64,000 bases of DNA from an uncultured Kiloniellaceae bacterium (GTDB taxonomy: Bacteria > Pseudomonadota > Alphaproteobacteria > Kiloniellales > Kiloniellaceae). Shown piece by piece: positions 26,485-35,811 of the stretch (its first letter is position 1; each line of letters starts with the position of its first letter). The position numbers and the translations under genes are program-made. The notes beneath the pieces are model-generated. The model did not search any database, was not told the DNA's origin, and worked only from the letters and a program-made list of their open reading frames with translations. The stretch is taken from positions 124,001 to 188,000 of the forward strand of contig CANLSF010000006.1 in NCBI GenBank assembly GCA_947493695.1, given 5' to 3'.

Positions 26485-27636
26485 ATGCACATTCACTTCT
26501 CCGAGGCCGAATTGGCAGAACGCCGGTCACGCTGCTGCGAAGTCATGCAGAAGCAGGGTCTGTACGGCTTGCTCATGTTTCGTCAGGAAAGCATGTTTTA
26601 CCTGACCGGATACGACACCTTCGGCTATGTGTTCTTCCAGTGCCTTTACCTGAGCGCCGACGGCAAAATGACCCTGCTGACTCGCGCTCCCGACCTGCGA
26701 CAGGCGCAACATACCTCGGTGATCGACGACGTGCGCATCTGGGTCGACGGCCCGGACGCCGAACCTGCTGAAGATCTGCGCAAGTTGCTTGAAGAACAGG
26801 GCTGCAGCGGCAAACGGCTCGGCGTCGAATACGATGCTTATGGCCTTACGGCCCGAAACGGCAAGCGCCTGGACGCCGCGTTGACGGGCTTCTGCCATCT
26901 CAGCGACGCCTCCATGCTGGTGAGTGAAATGCGGGTCGTCAAATCTCCCGCCGAAATTGCCTACGTCCGACGCGCGGCTGAACTCGCCGATGATGCATGG
27001 GATCAGGCGCTCGCCCTGACCGGCCCCGGCAGAGACGAAGCGGAGATACTGGCCGCCATGCAGGGCGCGGTCTTTAAGGGTGGCGGCGACTATCCTGGCA
27101 ATGAATTCATTATCGGTTCAGGTCCGGGCGCCCTCTGCTGTCGTTACTTTACCGGGCGCAGAGTGCTCGACGACGAAGACCAATTGACCCTGGAGTGGGC
27201 CGGAACCTATCGGCATTACCATGCCGCGATGATGCGCACCATCCCGGTCGGCAGCGTACCGGAGGGCCAACGCGAAATGCATGATGTCGCCCGGGACGCG
27301 TTGCTGGCAGTCGAGGAGGACTTGCGGCCTGGAAAGACGATCGGTGACGCCTTTGATGCGCACAGCCGTGTTCTGGACGCGGCCGGTTTCGCCGCCCATC
27401 GCATGAACGCTTGCGGTTACTCCCTGGGAACAACCTTTTCGCCCAACTGGATGGACTGGCCCATGCTTTATCATGGCAACCCGGTGGAAACGCGCCCGGG
27501 TATGGTAATTTTCGTTCACATGGTCATATTTGACAGCGAAAAGGGCCTGGCCATGACACTGGGCCGCACCAGTCTGATCGGTGAAAAAGGAGCGGACCCG
27601 CTGTCGCGGATGTCCCTGGATTTCATTTCAGCGTAA
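26485..27636 (+). CDS. M24-fold (pita-bread) hydrolase lacking metal ligands
   Basis: 383 residues: an N-terminal creatinase/prolidase-type domain (MFRQESMFYLTGYDTFGYV), the linker VSEMRVVKSPAEIAYVRRAAELAD, and a C-terminal M24 fold. The five usual metal ligands are not seen: LEWAGTYRHYHAAMMRT replaces the Asp...Asp region, GYSLGTTF replaces the GHGIG His, and RPGMVIFVHM replaces EPGM...E. Creatinase and ectoine hydrolase also lack metal, so a C-N hydrolase on a small molecule is more likely than a peptidase. Substrate unknown. GGAAG precedes ATG 26485. Confidence 0.85.
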   Translation: MHIHFSEAELAERRSRCCEVMQKQGLYGLLMFRQESMFYLTGYDTFGYVFFQCLYLSADGKMTLLTRAPDLRQAQHTSVIDDVRIWVDGPDAEPAEDLRKLLEEQGCSGKRLGVEYDAYGLTARNGKRLDAALTGFCHLSDASMLVSEMRVVKSPAEIAYVRRAAELADDAWDQALALTGPGRDEAEILAAMQGAVFKGGGDYPGNEFIIGSGPGALCCRYFTGRRVLDDEDQLTLEWAGTYRHYHAAMMRTIPVGSVPEGQREMHDVARDALLAVEEDLRPGKTIGDAFDAHSRVLDAAGFAAHRMNACGYSLGTTFSPNWMDWPMLYHGNPVETRPGMVIFVHMVIFDSEKGLAMTLGRTSLIGEKGADPLSRMSLDFISA

Positions 27637-27681
27637 CCTGGCTATAGAGACCGACGCATGCGCGGTAGCGGATAAAAACCA

Positions 27682-27750
27682 ATGCCACATCTGATGATAT
27701 TTTTTATTCTTTGCCTTCTGGGGCTGGTAGCAAGTTGCGCCATGATGTAA
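27682..27750 (+). CDS. Possible 22-residue lipoprotein/lipopeptide
   Basis: Short ORF encoding a Met-Pro-His start, a hydrophobic core (IFFILCLLGLV) and a lipobox VASC, followed by only Ala-Met-Met before TAA. If processed it would release a lipidated four-residue peptide, similar in layout to very small entericidin-like lipoproteins. The ribosome binding site is weak. It sits between the M24 gene and a lipoprotein gene. Confidence 0.35.
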   Translation: MPHLMIFFILCLLGLVASCAMM

Positions 27751-27786
27751 CGCCCCTTAAGTCATGATATCCACACAACGAAACCC

Positions 27787-28665
27787 ATGAGCCTTCCCAA
27801 CAGCATGATGAGTCTGCAACGCCTGATCATTGTCGTCCTGGCGCTGAGCCTCGGAGCCTGCGGCCCGCTTCCGCGTCCGTTTCAGCACGAGAAAGGCCAG
27901 AACAGTAGTCTGCTGACTCTCAAGGACGGTACCGGGATTGTGGTCTTGCAGCCGGAATCAGAACTGGTGCCTGACCCCGAGGCCTGGGCGGAAGCCATGG
28001 CCAAGGCCCTGCGCGCCCGGGATATTCCCGCCTCCACCAATCACGCCAATGCGGGCAGTCGCTACCTCTACAGCCATATCACCGAGGAGAGCTCCGGAAA
28101 TAAGGCGAAATCCATTTCTGTGCTCTGGGATCTCTATGCCGCGGACGGAAAACTGGCGGGCAGTCACGCGCTGGACACTGAGCTCTCCAGCGAAGCCTTC
28201 CAGCGGTCGCCCGAGATCGCGATCGAACGCTCGATCGGGGGAGCCGCTGACAAGCTCGCGGCCTTCGCTGGAACCCGGCCCCCGCCGACACGCAGGATTC
28301 CCGGTTTCCCGGATGCCAAGATCCATGTGCCTCCCTTCGGGGATGTCCCGGGAGACGCAGCGACCAGTCTGCGCAACGCCATTGTCGCCGAACTGACCGG
28401 CAGTAAACTCCCCATCACAGGCAAGGCTACGGCAAAGGATCTGATCCTTTTGTGCGACGTAACGCTGGGTCCAGATGAGGGCGGTAGACAGAAAGCTACG
28501 ATTTACTGGCGCTTGCGCAGTCTGAAAGACGATGAAGAGCTAGGCGTTATCGATCAGAGCAATTACGTCCCGACCGGCAGCCTGGATGGGGTCTGGGGGC
28601 CAACAGCCTCCGACATCGCCCGCGGCGCACGGGAAGGAATCCTGGATCTGATCGCACAATTATAA
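27787..28665 (+). CDS. Lipoprotein of unknown function
   Basis: 292 residues with a lipoprotein signal: RLIIVVLALSLGACG, with the lipobox Cys at about residue 26. The mature part is soluble; it has no domain I can name with certainty. A repeat-like alternation of short beta-strand/helix segments, including DLYAADGKLAGSHALDTEL and IYWRLRSLKDDEELGVIDQ, may indicate two related domains. ATG 27805 is an alternative start. Likely anchored to a periplasmic membrane face. Confidence 0.75.
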   Translation: MSLPNSMMSLQRLIIVVLALSLGACGPLPRPFQHEKGQNSSLLTLKDGTGIVVLQPESELVPDPEAWAEAMAKALRARDIPASTNHANAGSRYLYSHITEESSGNKAKSISVLWDLYAADGKLAGSHALDTELSSEAFQRSPEIAIERSIGGAADKLAAFAGTRPPPTRRIPGFPDAKIHVPPFGDVPGDAATSLRNAIVAELTGSKLPITGKATAKDLILLCDVTLGPDEGGRQKATIYWRLRSLKDDEELGVIDQSNYVPTGSLDGVWGPTASDIARGAREGILDLIAQL

Positions 28666-29015
28666 TCAGGCCGGCGGGCTCCAAAGTCCCGGAAAACCGG
28701 GGTTTGCCCAAGCACATTAAGGTAAACCGGCGGAATGACTAATAGCGCGTTAACCAAGACAGACTTTTATTCAACAAATATTGCAATTTAGCGACGCGAA
28801 GGCCGTTTACAGAGCCGGGGCACGTTGATAAGTTCCGCTCGGCTCTAGGAAGGGTCCCGAGAATAGGGTTGGTCAACGCGGGAAAGCTCGTTTTGACCAG
28901 AAATGTACCACTGATTTTCGGGCGCCCGCTAAAGCCAAATTGGGTGGGATCAAGCAGATAAGGCCAAGACGTCCGGCGATATCCTCTATCGTCCGACTGA
29001 GCCGGGGACATTGGA
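28666..29015. other. Intergenic region upstream of prs
   Basis: About 350 bases without a gene. An imperfect inverted repeat GGTTTGCC/GGTAAACC lies near 28700-28730. Probably carries the prs promoter; I could not pick -10/-35 elements with confidence. Confidence 0.4.
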
Positions 29016-29966
29016 ATGAAAATCCTTACTGGTAACAGCAATCGGCCTCTGGCCGAGGCGATTTCGGCGTTTTTGAATCTGCCGCTGACCAAGGCGAGTG
29101 TCCGCCGTTTCTCTGATATGGAGGTCTTTGTCGAGATCCAGGAGAACGTCCGCGGCGAGGATGTTTTCGTGATCCAGCCGACGTCCTACCCCGCAAACGA
29201 CAATCTGATGGAACTGCTGGTCGCCCTGGATGCTCTGAAACGGGGTTCCGCACGGCGCACGACCGCGGTGATCCCCTACTACGGCTACGCCCGCCAGGAC
29301 CGGAAATCAGGGCCCAGAACACCGATTTCCGCCAAACTGGTTGCCAACCTGATTACCTCCGCCGGTGCTGACCGGGTTCTTACCATGGACCTGCACGCTG
29401 GCCAGATTCAGGGCTTCTTTGACATTCCGACCGATAACCTCTTTGCCGCACCGGTCTTCACCAAAGACATCATGGAGCGCTATAACGGTCGGCAGTTGAC
29501 CATTGTTTCACCCGACGTCGGTGGTGTTGTCCGTGCCCGGGCCATCGCCAAGCGACTTGACGCCGACCTCGCAATTGTCGATAAGCGCCGCGAGAAAGCT
29601 GGCGTTTCCGAAGTTATGAACATCATCGGCGACGTGAAGGACAGCACCTGCATCCTGGTTGACGATATCGTCGATTCGGCCGGCACCTTGTGTAATGCCG
29701 CCGTAGCGCTGATGGATTCCGGTGCAGAATCGGTTTCGGCCTATGTCACCCATGGCGTTCTGTCAGGTGGCGCAGTGGCCAGAGTTTCCGCCTCGCCGCT
29801 GGAGGAGCTTGTCATGACAGACTCCATCCAGGCGACAGAGGCCGTTCGGGTGGCACAGAACATCCGCCAGATTTCGATCGCGCCGCTGCTTGGCGATGCC
29901 ATGCAGCGTATCAGCGATGAACGCTCGGTTTCGAGCCTGTTTGATTTGCCGTCCGGAAAGATCTAG
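29016..29966 (+). CDS. prs: Ribose-phosphate pyrophosphokinase
   Basis: Makes PRPP from ribose-5-phosphate and ATP for nucleotide, His and Trp synthesis. The 316 residues are full length. Motifs: [21 protein letters not shown], the signature [18 protein letters not shown] and the PRPP-binding loop [25 protein letters not shown] precedes the start. It is followed by rplY after 90 bases with a hairpin between. Confidence 0.96.
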   Translation: MKILTGNSNRPLAEAISAFLNLPLTKASVRRFSDMEVFVEIQENVRGEDVFVIQPTSYPANDNLMELLVALDALKRGSARRTTAVIPYYGYARQDRKSGPRTPISAKLVANLITSAGADRVLTMDLHAGQIQGFFDIPTDNLFAAPVFTKDIMERYNGRQLTIVSPDVGGVVRARAIAKRLDADLAIVDKRREKAGVSEVMNIIGDVKDSTCILVDDIVDSAGTLCNAAVALMDSGAESVSAYVTHGVLSGGAVARVSASPLEELVMTDSIQATEAVRVAQNIRQISIAPLLGDAMQRISDERSVSSLFDLPSGKI

Positions 29967-30011
29967 GACGGCCCCGGCAGTAGCACCCCTGGAGGCTGCG
30001 CCGGTCCCAAG

Positions 30012-30036
30012 CGGCGGGAATAATCCCGCCGTTAAT
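30012..30036 (+). terminator. Hairpin between prs and rplY
   Basis: CGGCGGGA (30012-30019), loop ATAA, TCCCGCCG (30024-30031), then GTTAATTTT. The stem is strong but the T-run is interrupted, so it may be a partial terminator or a processing/stability element. Confidence 0.5.
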
Positions 30037-30056
30037 TTTGCTTAAGGAGCAATGCA

Positions 30057-30725
30057 ATGAGTGACGTACTAAATCTCGTCGCAGAACGAAGGGAGCGGGC
30101 CGGAAAGGGGGCCGCCCGTGCTGCCCGTCGTGCTGGACGTATTCCCGGTGTGATCTATGGTGCGAAAAAGGATCCGGTTATGATTAACCTCGATCCCAAG
30201 GCGCTGAACAAAGAACTCAACAAGGCCGGCTTCTTTGCCACGCTTTTCGATATCGAAATCGAAGGCAAGAAAGAACGCGCCCTGCCCCGTGATGTCCAGT
30301 ATGATCCGGTGACTGATCGTGCGATCCACATCGACCTGCTGCGGGTGTCTGCAGCGACTGCGGTTACTGTGAACGTACCGGTCAACTTCACCAACGAAGA
30401 CCAGTGTGTCGGTCTCACCAAGGGCGGCGTCTTGAACGTGGTTCGCTACGAGATCGAGCTGAACTGCCGCGCTGACGCGATCCCGCAGGAGTTGGAGCTT
30501 GATCTGAGCTCACTGGATCTGGGCGACTCCGCTCACTTCTCGATGATCTCCCTGCCGGACGGTGTGGAGCCGACCATTACGGATCGTGACTTCACCGTCG
30601 CAACCATCGCAGCGCCAAGCGCCGTCAAGTCTGAAGCTGCCGAAGCTGCGGAAGCCGCGGAAGCTGAAGCGGAAGGCGAAGGTGCGGAAGCCGCTTCGGG
30701 TGACGCCCCCGCCAGCGAGGAGTAA
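30057..30725 (+). CDS. rplY: 50S ribosomal protein L25/general stress protein Ctc
   Basis: Binds 5S rRNA in the 50S subunit. The 222 residues form the long TL5/Ctc version: the L25 N-domain (ERRERAGKGAARAARRAGRIPGVIYG-type start, about 1-95), then the C-terminal beta domain with VPVNFTNEDQCVGLTKGG. The tail from about residue 190 is almost pure Glu/Ala. AAGGAG lies 7 bases before ATG 30057. A two-codon ORF (ATG CAA TGA, 30052-30060) overlaps the start. pth follows, a common arrangement. Confidence 0.95.
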   Translation: MSDVLNLVAERRERAGKGAARAARRAGRIPGVIYGAKKDPVMINLDPKALNKELNKAGFFATLFDIEIEGKKERALPRDVQYDPVTDRAIHIDLLRVSAATAVTVNVPVNFTNEDQCVGLTKGGVLNVVRYEIELNCRADAIPQELELDLSSLDLGDSAHFSMISLPDGVEPTITDRDFTVATIAAPSAVKSEAAEAAEAAEAEAEGEGAEAASGDAPASEE

Positions 30726-30734
30726 GACACTCCC

Positions 30735-30757
30735 GGCAGCCTCCCTTGGGGGCTGCC
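30735..30757 (+). other. Intercistronic hairpin between rplY and pth
   Basis: GGCAGCC and GGCTGCC arms, with inner CCC/GGG pairing, make a stable stem without a following T-run. Likely an mRNA stability or processing element rather than a terminator. Confidence 0.5.
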
Positions 30758-30813
30758 TCCTTGGGTATGTGACTTTGTTACCCCTGGATGCCTGAAACAG
30801 AGCGAAGGACCCC

Positions 30814-31515
30814 ATGTTGCTGTTAGTGGGGCTGGGAAATCCCGGCCAGCGTTATGCAAACAACCGGCACAACATCGGATTTATGGCGGTGGACGAAATA
30901 GTCCGCCGCCATTCCTTTGGGCCGTGGCGCTCGAAATTCCAGGGCCAGCTCTCAGAAGGACGGATCGGACATGAGAAGGTTCTGATCCTCAAGCCTGAAA
31001 CCTTCATGAACGAATCAGGCCGGGCGGTCGGTGAAGCAATCCGCTTTTACAAGCTGACACCTGAACAGGTCTTTGTCGTTTACGATGAAATTGACCTGGT
31101 TCCGGGCAAAATCAAGGTCAAAAAGGGCGGCGGTGCCGGCGGTCACAACGGCTTGCGCAGCATCGATTCCCATATCGGTCAGGACTATTGGCGCGTCCGT
31201 CTGGGTGTTGGCCACCCGGGCGACAAGAATCTGGTTCACGGTCACGTCCTGGGCGATTTCAGCAAGGCCGATACGCTCTGGCGCGATAAACTGCTCGACG
31301 CTGTCGCAGCTGAATTTTCGCTTTTACTGGCTGGAGAAAGCGGCAGCTTCATGTCCCGCGTGGCGCAAGTGATGACACCACCGCGGCCAAAACCACCCAA
31401 ACCTCCAAAACCGGCTGCCGAGTCCCTCCAGGCCTCGAATGTCGACCCGAAGTCCGACAACAGGGGTCAACCTCACCAGCCGGAAGCAAACAACGAGCCG
31501 CCATCGAAGCCCTAG
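30814..31515 (+). CDS. pth: Peptidyl-tRNA hydrolase
   Basis: Releases tRNA from prematurely dropped peptidyl-tRNA. The catalytic domain (about 1-190) has [20 protein letters not shown] with the catalytic His, [10 protein letters not shown] and [13 protein letters not shown]. At 233 residues it is longer than the usual 190-200 because of a Pro/Lys-rich tail ([16 protein letters not shown]) and a polar end, probably disordered. It lies 88 bases after rplY in the same operon. Confidence 0.95.
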   Translation: MLLLVGLGNPGQRYANNRHNIGFMAVDEIVRRHSFGPWRSKFQGQLSEGRIGHEKVLILKPETFMNESGRAVGEAIRFYKLTPEQVFVVYDEIDLVPGKIKVKKGGGAGGHNGLRSIDSHIGQDYWRVRLGVGHPGDKNLVHGHVLGDFSKADTLWRDKLLDAVAAEFSLLLAGESGSFMSRVAQVMTPPRPKPPKPPKPAAESLQASNVDPKSDNRGQPHQPEANNEPPSKP

Positions 31516-31593
31516 GGCAAAGGTCGGCTTTGGGTCAGTTGCAGCGGATCGATAATTTGTTGCCCTGCCCCCGAACCAACGGAAACAAGCGTC

Positions 31594-32691
31594 ATGGGAT
31601 TTAAATGCGGTATCGTGGGCCTGCCCAATGTTGGCAAATCCACTCTATTTAACGCGCTGACGGAGACAGCCGCCGCCGAAGCGGCGAACTATCCCTTCTG
31701 CACCATTGAACCGAATGTCGGACGTGTCGCCGTCCCTGACACGCGGCTGGAAGAAACCTCCAAGATCGCGAAGTCAGCCAAGGTCATTCCGACGCAACTC
31801 GAGTTCGTCGACATTGCCGGTCTGGTTAAGGGCGCCTCGAAAGGCGAAGGCTTGGGAAACCAGTTTCTTGCCAATATCCGCGAGGTAGACGCGATCGTTC
31901 ACGTTCTGCGCTGCTTCGACGGTGAAGTGACGCATGTCGATGGCTCGGTCGATCCTGTCCGCGACGCGGAAACCGTGGAAACGGAGCTGATGCTGGCAGA
32001 TCTGGAGAGCGTCGAAAAGCAACTCGACAGCAGCGCCAAGCGCGCTAAAGGCGGCGATAAGGACGCCAAGGACCGTCTGGCCGTCCTCGGCCCGGTTGCC
32101 GAGGCCCTCCGTGACGGCCAGCCCGCCCGCAAAGTCGAGGTCTCAAAGGAGCTGCAACCGGTCTTCAAGCAGCTTCAGCTACTGACCGCCAAGCCAGTGC
32201 TCTATGTCGCAAACGTCGAGGAAGAGGCCGCAGCGACTGGCAACGATTATTCCGCCAGAGTGGCTGCCCGCGCAGAAGAAGAAGGCGGTGCCAGCGTGAT
32301 TATCTCAGCTGCCATCGAAGCCGAAGTCGCAGCACTTTCCGACGACGAGGAGAAAGCCGAGTTTCTGGAAACCCTAGGGCTCACGGAAACCGGCCTGACC
32401 CGTATTATCCGGGCTGGATATGACTTGCTGGATCTTCTGACGTTCTTCACCGTCGGCCCCAAGGAAGCGCGCGCCTGGACTGTCCAGCGCGGCGCCAAGG
32501 CGCCGAACGCGGCAGGGGTCATCCATACGGACTTTGAGCGCGGCTTCATCCGGGCCGAAACCATCGCCTACGACGACTTTGTCGCCAATGCAGGCGAGCA
32601 AGGCGCCAAAGACGCAGGAAAAATGCGGCAGGAAGGCAAGGAATACTTGGTCGTAGACGGTGACATCTTTCACTTCCGCTTCAACGTCTGA
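31594..32691 (+). CDS. ychF: Redox-regulated ATPase YchF (OLA1 homolog)
   Basis: Obg-family P-loop protein that prefers ATP and associates with ribosomes; a negative regulator of oxidative-stress responses in E. coli. The 365 residues have GLPNVGKSTLFNALTET (P-loop), NYPFCTIEPNVG, DIAGLVKGASKGEGLGN and a C-terminal TGS domain ending KEYLVVDGDIFHFRFNV. It follows pth by 78 bases and closes this operon with a strong terminator. Confidence 0.96.
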   Translation: MGFKCGIVGLPNVGKSTLFNALTETAAAEAANYPFCTIEPNVGRVAVPDTRLEETSKIAKSAKVIPTQLEFVDIAGLVKGASKGEGLGNQFLANIREVDAIVHVLRCFDGEVTHVDGSVDPVRDAETVETELMLADLESVEKQLDSSAKRAKGGDKDAKDRLAVLGPVAEALRDGQPARKVEVSKELQPVFKQLQLLTAKPVLYVANVEEEAAATGNDYSARVAARAEEEGGASVIISAAIEAEVAALSDDEEKAEFLETLGLTETGLTRIIRAGYDLLDLLTFFTVGPKEARAWTVQRGAKAPNAAGVIHTDFERGFIRAETIAYDDFVANAGEQGAKDAGKMRQEGKEYLVVDGDIFHFRFNV

Positions 32692-32755
32692 TCCAGACGC
32701 TCGATCGCACTGATCGAATAAGATCGCGTCGGATTATAAAGCACCCGCGCATAGC

Positions 32756-32788
32756 AAAAGGGCCGTCCCATGAGGAACGGCCCTTTTT
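32756..32788. terminator. Bidirectional terminator between ychF and petC
   Basis: AAAAGGGCCGT (32756-32766) and ACGGCCCTTTT (32777-32787) with a 10-base loop. T-runs exist on both strands (TTTTT after the right arm, AAAA before the left arm), so it serves both convergent operons. Confidence 0.88.
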
Positions 32789-32811
32789 CATGCGGTCATT
32801 GCGGTCAGGCG

Positions 32812-33753
32812 TTAATGAACGTCGGACCAGCACTTACGCTTGGCAGCGTAAAGGATACCCGTGAAGACCAGCAGGAAGAGAATCACCTTGATGCCCATCT
32901 GCTTTCGCTGATCCATAGAAGGCTCAGCCGCCCACATCATGAACGCGGAAACATCCGCTGCATGGTTGGAGAGTGTGGCCGGTGTTCCGTCGCTATACTC
33001 GACCGACTCGTCGGCCAGAGGGGCTGCCATGGCGATACCGTAACCCGGGAAATATGCGTTAAAGCTCGAAGTATCAGGGAGGCCCAGATCTTCTACGCTT
33101 TCGACGGGACCCGGGTCTTCCGGCATTTTCGGCTCTTTCAGCGAAGAGTCCGTCTTCACCGCTTCGTCGTACTTGGCCTTCTTGACACTATAGGCTTCAA
33201 GATCAGCCGCATACTGAACTTCGCGTTTATGTGTCTCGGTCTCGTAAATTGACTGAAGCACGTCCGCAGAGACATCTTCCTCGTAGCCGGTCAGCAAAGC
33301 GTAAAGATAATCCGGTCCACCCACGCGCGCCTTGGCGACGAGTGACAGATCCGGTGGTATGGCCCCGCCGTTCGACGCCGCCGCTGCTTTTGCATTGGGG
33401 AATGGCGAAGGGAAATAGTCCGACAGACGTGCGGTGCGATCGAACATCTCACCATCGTCATCCGGACCATCGGTCACTTCATATTCCGCCGCAAGAGCCT
33501 TGAGCTCATCTTCGTTGTAACCCAGGTCCGCCAGATTACGGAACGCGATCAGATCCATGCCATGACAGCTGGAGCAGACCTCTTTGTAGACCTGATAACC
33601 ACGCTGAAGCTGAGCCTGGTCGTAGGTTCCGAAAACGCCCGAAAAGGACCAGCTCTTGCTTGGCGCCTTAATCGCTTCGGCGGCATGCGCGGTGCCAAGG
33701 CCCAGGCTGAGTGTTACCGCTGCAGCTGCGGCCGTAAGTACAAACTTTTTCAT
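32812..33753 (-). CDS. petC: Cytochrome c1 of the bc1 complex
   Basis: Membrane-anchored heme c subunit that takes electrons from the Rieske centre to soluble or membrane cytochrome c. The 313 residues start with a signal peptide ([17 protein letters not shown]...AHA). The heme site is VCSSCHGMDLIAF and the axial Met lies in YGIAMAAPL; a C-terminal TM anchor (GIKVILFLLVFTGILYAAK) follows. The frame is open further upstream, but that part runs inside petB out of frame. The start overlaps the petB stop by one base (TAATG). Confidence 0.95.
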   Translation of the reverse strand: MKKFVLTAAAAAVTLSLGLGTAHAAEAIKAPSKSWSFSGVFGTYDQAQLQRGYQVYKEVCSSCHGMDLIAFRNLADLGYNEDELKALAAEYEVTDGPDDDGEMFDRTARLSDYFPSPFPNAKAAAASNGGAIPPDLSLVAKARVGGPDYLYALLTGYEEDVSADVLQSIYETETHKREVQYAADLEAYSVKKAKYDEAVKTDSSLKEPKMPEDPGPVESVEDLGLPDTSSFNAYFPGYGIAMAAPLADESVEYSDGTPATLSNHAADVSAFMMWAAEPSMDQRKQMGIKVILFLLVFTGILYAAKRKCWSDVH

Positions 33754-35012
33754 TACGCCTTCTCCATCGGCTTTGCTGCTGCTCCGGCAAGAGCACCGCC
33801 GCCCTTTAAGACCGGTTCCGAAATTGAGACCGGCAGCGGCTTGGGCCGCTCCATAACCCCCAACAACGGTAGAATCACCAGGAAGTGGATGAAGTAGTAG
33901 GCCGTCGCCAGGCGTCCAAGGAGCAGAGGAAGACCCTCGGCGGCTTCCTGGCCAACCCAGCCAAGCAGCAGACAGTTCGCGAAGAACAGCCAGAAGAACC
34001 ACTTGTAGACAGGGCGGAACTTCGCGCTGCGGACCGGCGAACGGTCCAACCACGGCAGGATGAAGAGAATCCCGATCGAGGCGAACATTGCCAACACACC
34101 CATCAGCTTGTCCGGGATCGAGCGCAGAATGGCGTAGAACGGCAGGAAGTACCATTCAGGCACGATATGCGCCGGTGTCACGAGAGGATTTGCCGGGATG
34201 TAGTTGTCCGGATGCCCCATGAAGTTTGGCGCAAAGAACAGGAAACCGCTGAAAGCCAGCAGAAATACGCCAACACCAAAGGCATCTTTAACCGTGTAGT
34301 AGGGATGGAACGGGATCTTATCCTGCGGTCCCTTTGCCTCGATACCCAGCGGGTTGTTCGAACCAAAGCGATGCAACGCCCATAGGTGAACAGCAACCAC
34401 GCCGACGATGACGAAAGGAAGAAGGTAGTGCAGGGCAAAGAAACGATTGAGGGTCGGGTTGTCGACCGAGAAACCACCCCACAGCCAGGTCACAATGCTC
34501 TCGCCGATCAACGGAAACGCCGAGAAAAGGTTGGTGATAACGGTTGCGCCCCAGAAGCTCATCTGTCCCCAGGGAAGCACATAACCCATGAAGGCAGTCG
34601 CCATCATCAGAAGCAGGATAACCACGCCGAGCATCCAGAGGATCTCGCGCGGCGCCTTGTATGAACCGTAATAAAGACCGCGGAACATGTGGATAAATAC
34701 GGCGATAAAGAAGAACGAAGCCATATTCATATGGATGTAACGGACCAGCCAGCCGCCGTTGACGTCACGCATGATGCGCTCAACCGAGTTGAAGGCATAG
34801 TCGACGTGGGCAGTGTACTGCATCGCCAGAACGATACCGGTCACGATCATGACGACGAGAGCCAGACCAGCCAGGGAACCGAAGTTCCACCAGTAGTTCA
34901 GGTTTTTCGGCGCCGGATAGTCGATCATGGTCTCGTTCATCATGGAGAAGACCGGCAGACGATGGTCGATCCACTTGATGACGGCGTTATTGGTTTTCAG
35001 GTGCTCGCTCAT
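33753..35012 (-). CDS. petB: Cytochrome b of the bc1 complex
   Basis: Core membrane subunit carrying two b hemes and both quinone sites. The 419 residues have about eight TM helices. Family stretches include [32 protein letters not shown] with heme-ligand His residues, [20 protein letters not shown] and the Qo-site [10 protein letters not shown]. The start at 35012 is preferred (GAGGAA just upstream); the frame continues 6 codons further to TTG. It lies 14 bases after petA. Confidence 0.96.
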   Translation of the reverse strand: MSEHLKTNNAVIKWIDHRLPVFSMMNETMIDYPAPKNLNYWWNFGSLAGLALVVMIVTGIVLAMQYTAHVDYAFNSVERIMRDVNGGWLVRYIHMNMASFFFIAVFIHMFRGLYYGSYKAPREILWMLGVVILLLMMATAFMGYVLPWGQMSFWGATVITNLFSAFPLIGESIVTWLWGGFSVDNPTLNRFFALHYLLPFVIVGVVAVHLWALHRFGSNNPLGIEAKGPQDKIPFHPYYTVKDAFGVGVFLLAFSGFLFFAPNFMGHPDNYIPANPLVTPAHIVPEWYFLPFYAILRSIPDKLMGVLAMFASIGILFILPWLDRSPVRSAKFRPVYKWFFWLFFANCLLLGWVGQEAAEGLPLLLGRLATAYYFIHFLVILPLLGVMERPKPLPVSISEPVLKGGGALAGAAAKPMEKA

Positions 35013-35026
35013 TTCCTCAGCTCCCC

Positions 35027-35581
35027 TCAACCAATTTTAATTGTGTTGTCGTCGAGGAACTCGACGGGCGGCACAGGCAGGTTCTCCGGCGCAGGTCCTT
35101 TTCGGATGCGCCCGGAGGTATCGTAGTGCGAGCCATGGCAAGGACAGAACCAGCCGCCGAACTCACCCTTCTCGTCACCGGTTTTCTGCCCCAGGGGAAC
35201 ACAGCCAAGATGGGTACAGTTGCCGCCGACGATCAGCCATTCGGGTTTCACAACGCGATCCGAGTCGGCTTCCTGATCGGGAAGCTCGTCAAGCGACACG
35301 CCTGCGGCTTCGGTGATTTCCGCCTCAGTACGATGACGAATGAAAACCGGCTTACCGCGCCAGACAACTGTCAGGCTTTGGCCAACCTCAATCGGCGTGA
35401 GATCCACCTCGGTCGAAGCCAAGGCCAGAACGTCCGCTGATGGGTTCATGGAGTTTACCAACGGCCAGGCGAATGCGCCTGCGCCAACCGCACCCATGGC
35501 CGTGGCCACTAGGTACAGGAAGTCGCGACGTGTTTCTTCGTCCTGCGATTTCTGTGATGCATGAGCGCTGTCTGCTGCCAT
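35027..35581 (-). CDS. petA: Ubiquinol-cytochrome c reductase Rieske iron-sulfur subunit
   Basis: 184 residues. A Tat-type N-terminus ([20 protein letters not shown]) forms the uncleaved membrane anchor. The [2Fe-2S] ligands are in [11 protein letters not shown] and CPCHGSHYD, the canonical Rieske boxes, with an ARGFAWPL-like hinge region replaced here by [23 protein letters not shown] precedes start 35581; the frame upstream is open but not gene-like. First gene of petABC; divergent from trmL. Confidence 0.96.
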   Translation of the reverse strand: MAADSAHASQKSQDEETRRDFLYLVATAMGAVGAGAFAWPLVNSMNPSADVLALASTEVDLTPIEVGQSLTVVWRGKPVFIRHRTEAEITEAAGVSLDELPDQEADSDRVVKPEWLIVGGNCTHLGCVPLGQKTGDEKGEFGGWFCPCHGSHYDTSGRIRKGPAPENLPVPPVEFLDDNTIKIG

Positions 35582-35811
35582 GTCATATTCCTTTAAGATC
35601 ACCCCTCGGACTGTCCATCCAGCCCGCTTCACGCGCCGTAACTCGCATGTAACCTGCGAGAACGCCACTAATACTAATCCTCGACCCCCAGACGACGCTG
35701 CGACACCCTGTCGCACCTCGACTCTGCCGAATCTTAGCTGGTCACGGATATAGATTAAATCCTAACATAAGGCAAAGGCCGAGACGGCTTTGTACACCGG
35801 AAATTCGCACA

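Noticed and set aside
33754-34155. Long in-frame extension of cytochrome c1 upstream into petB
   Set aside because: It is the antisense-free but out-of-frame reading of petB; a clear signal peptide with Met starts at 33753 and overlaps the petB stop.
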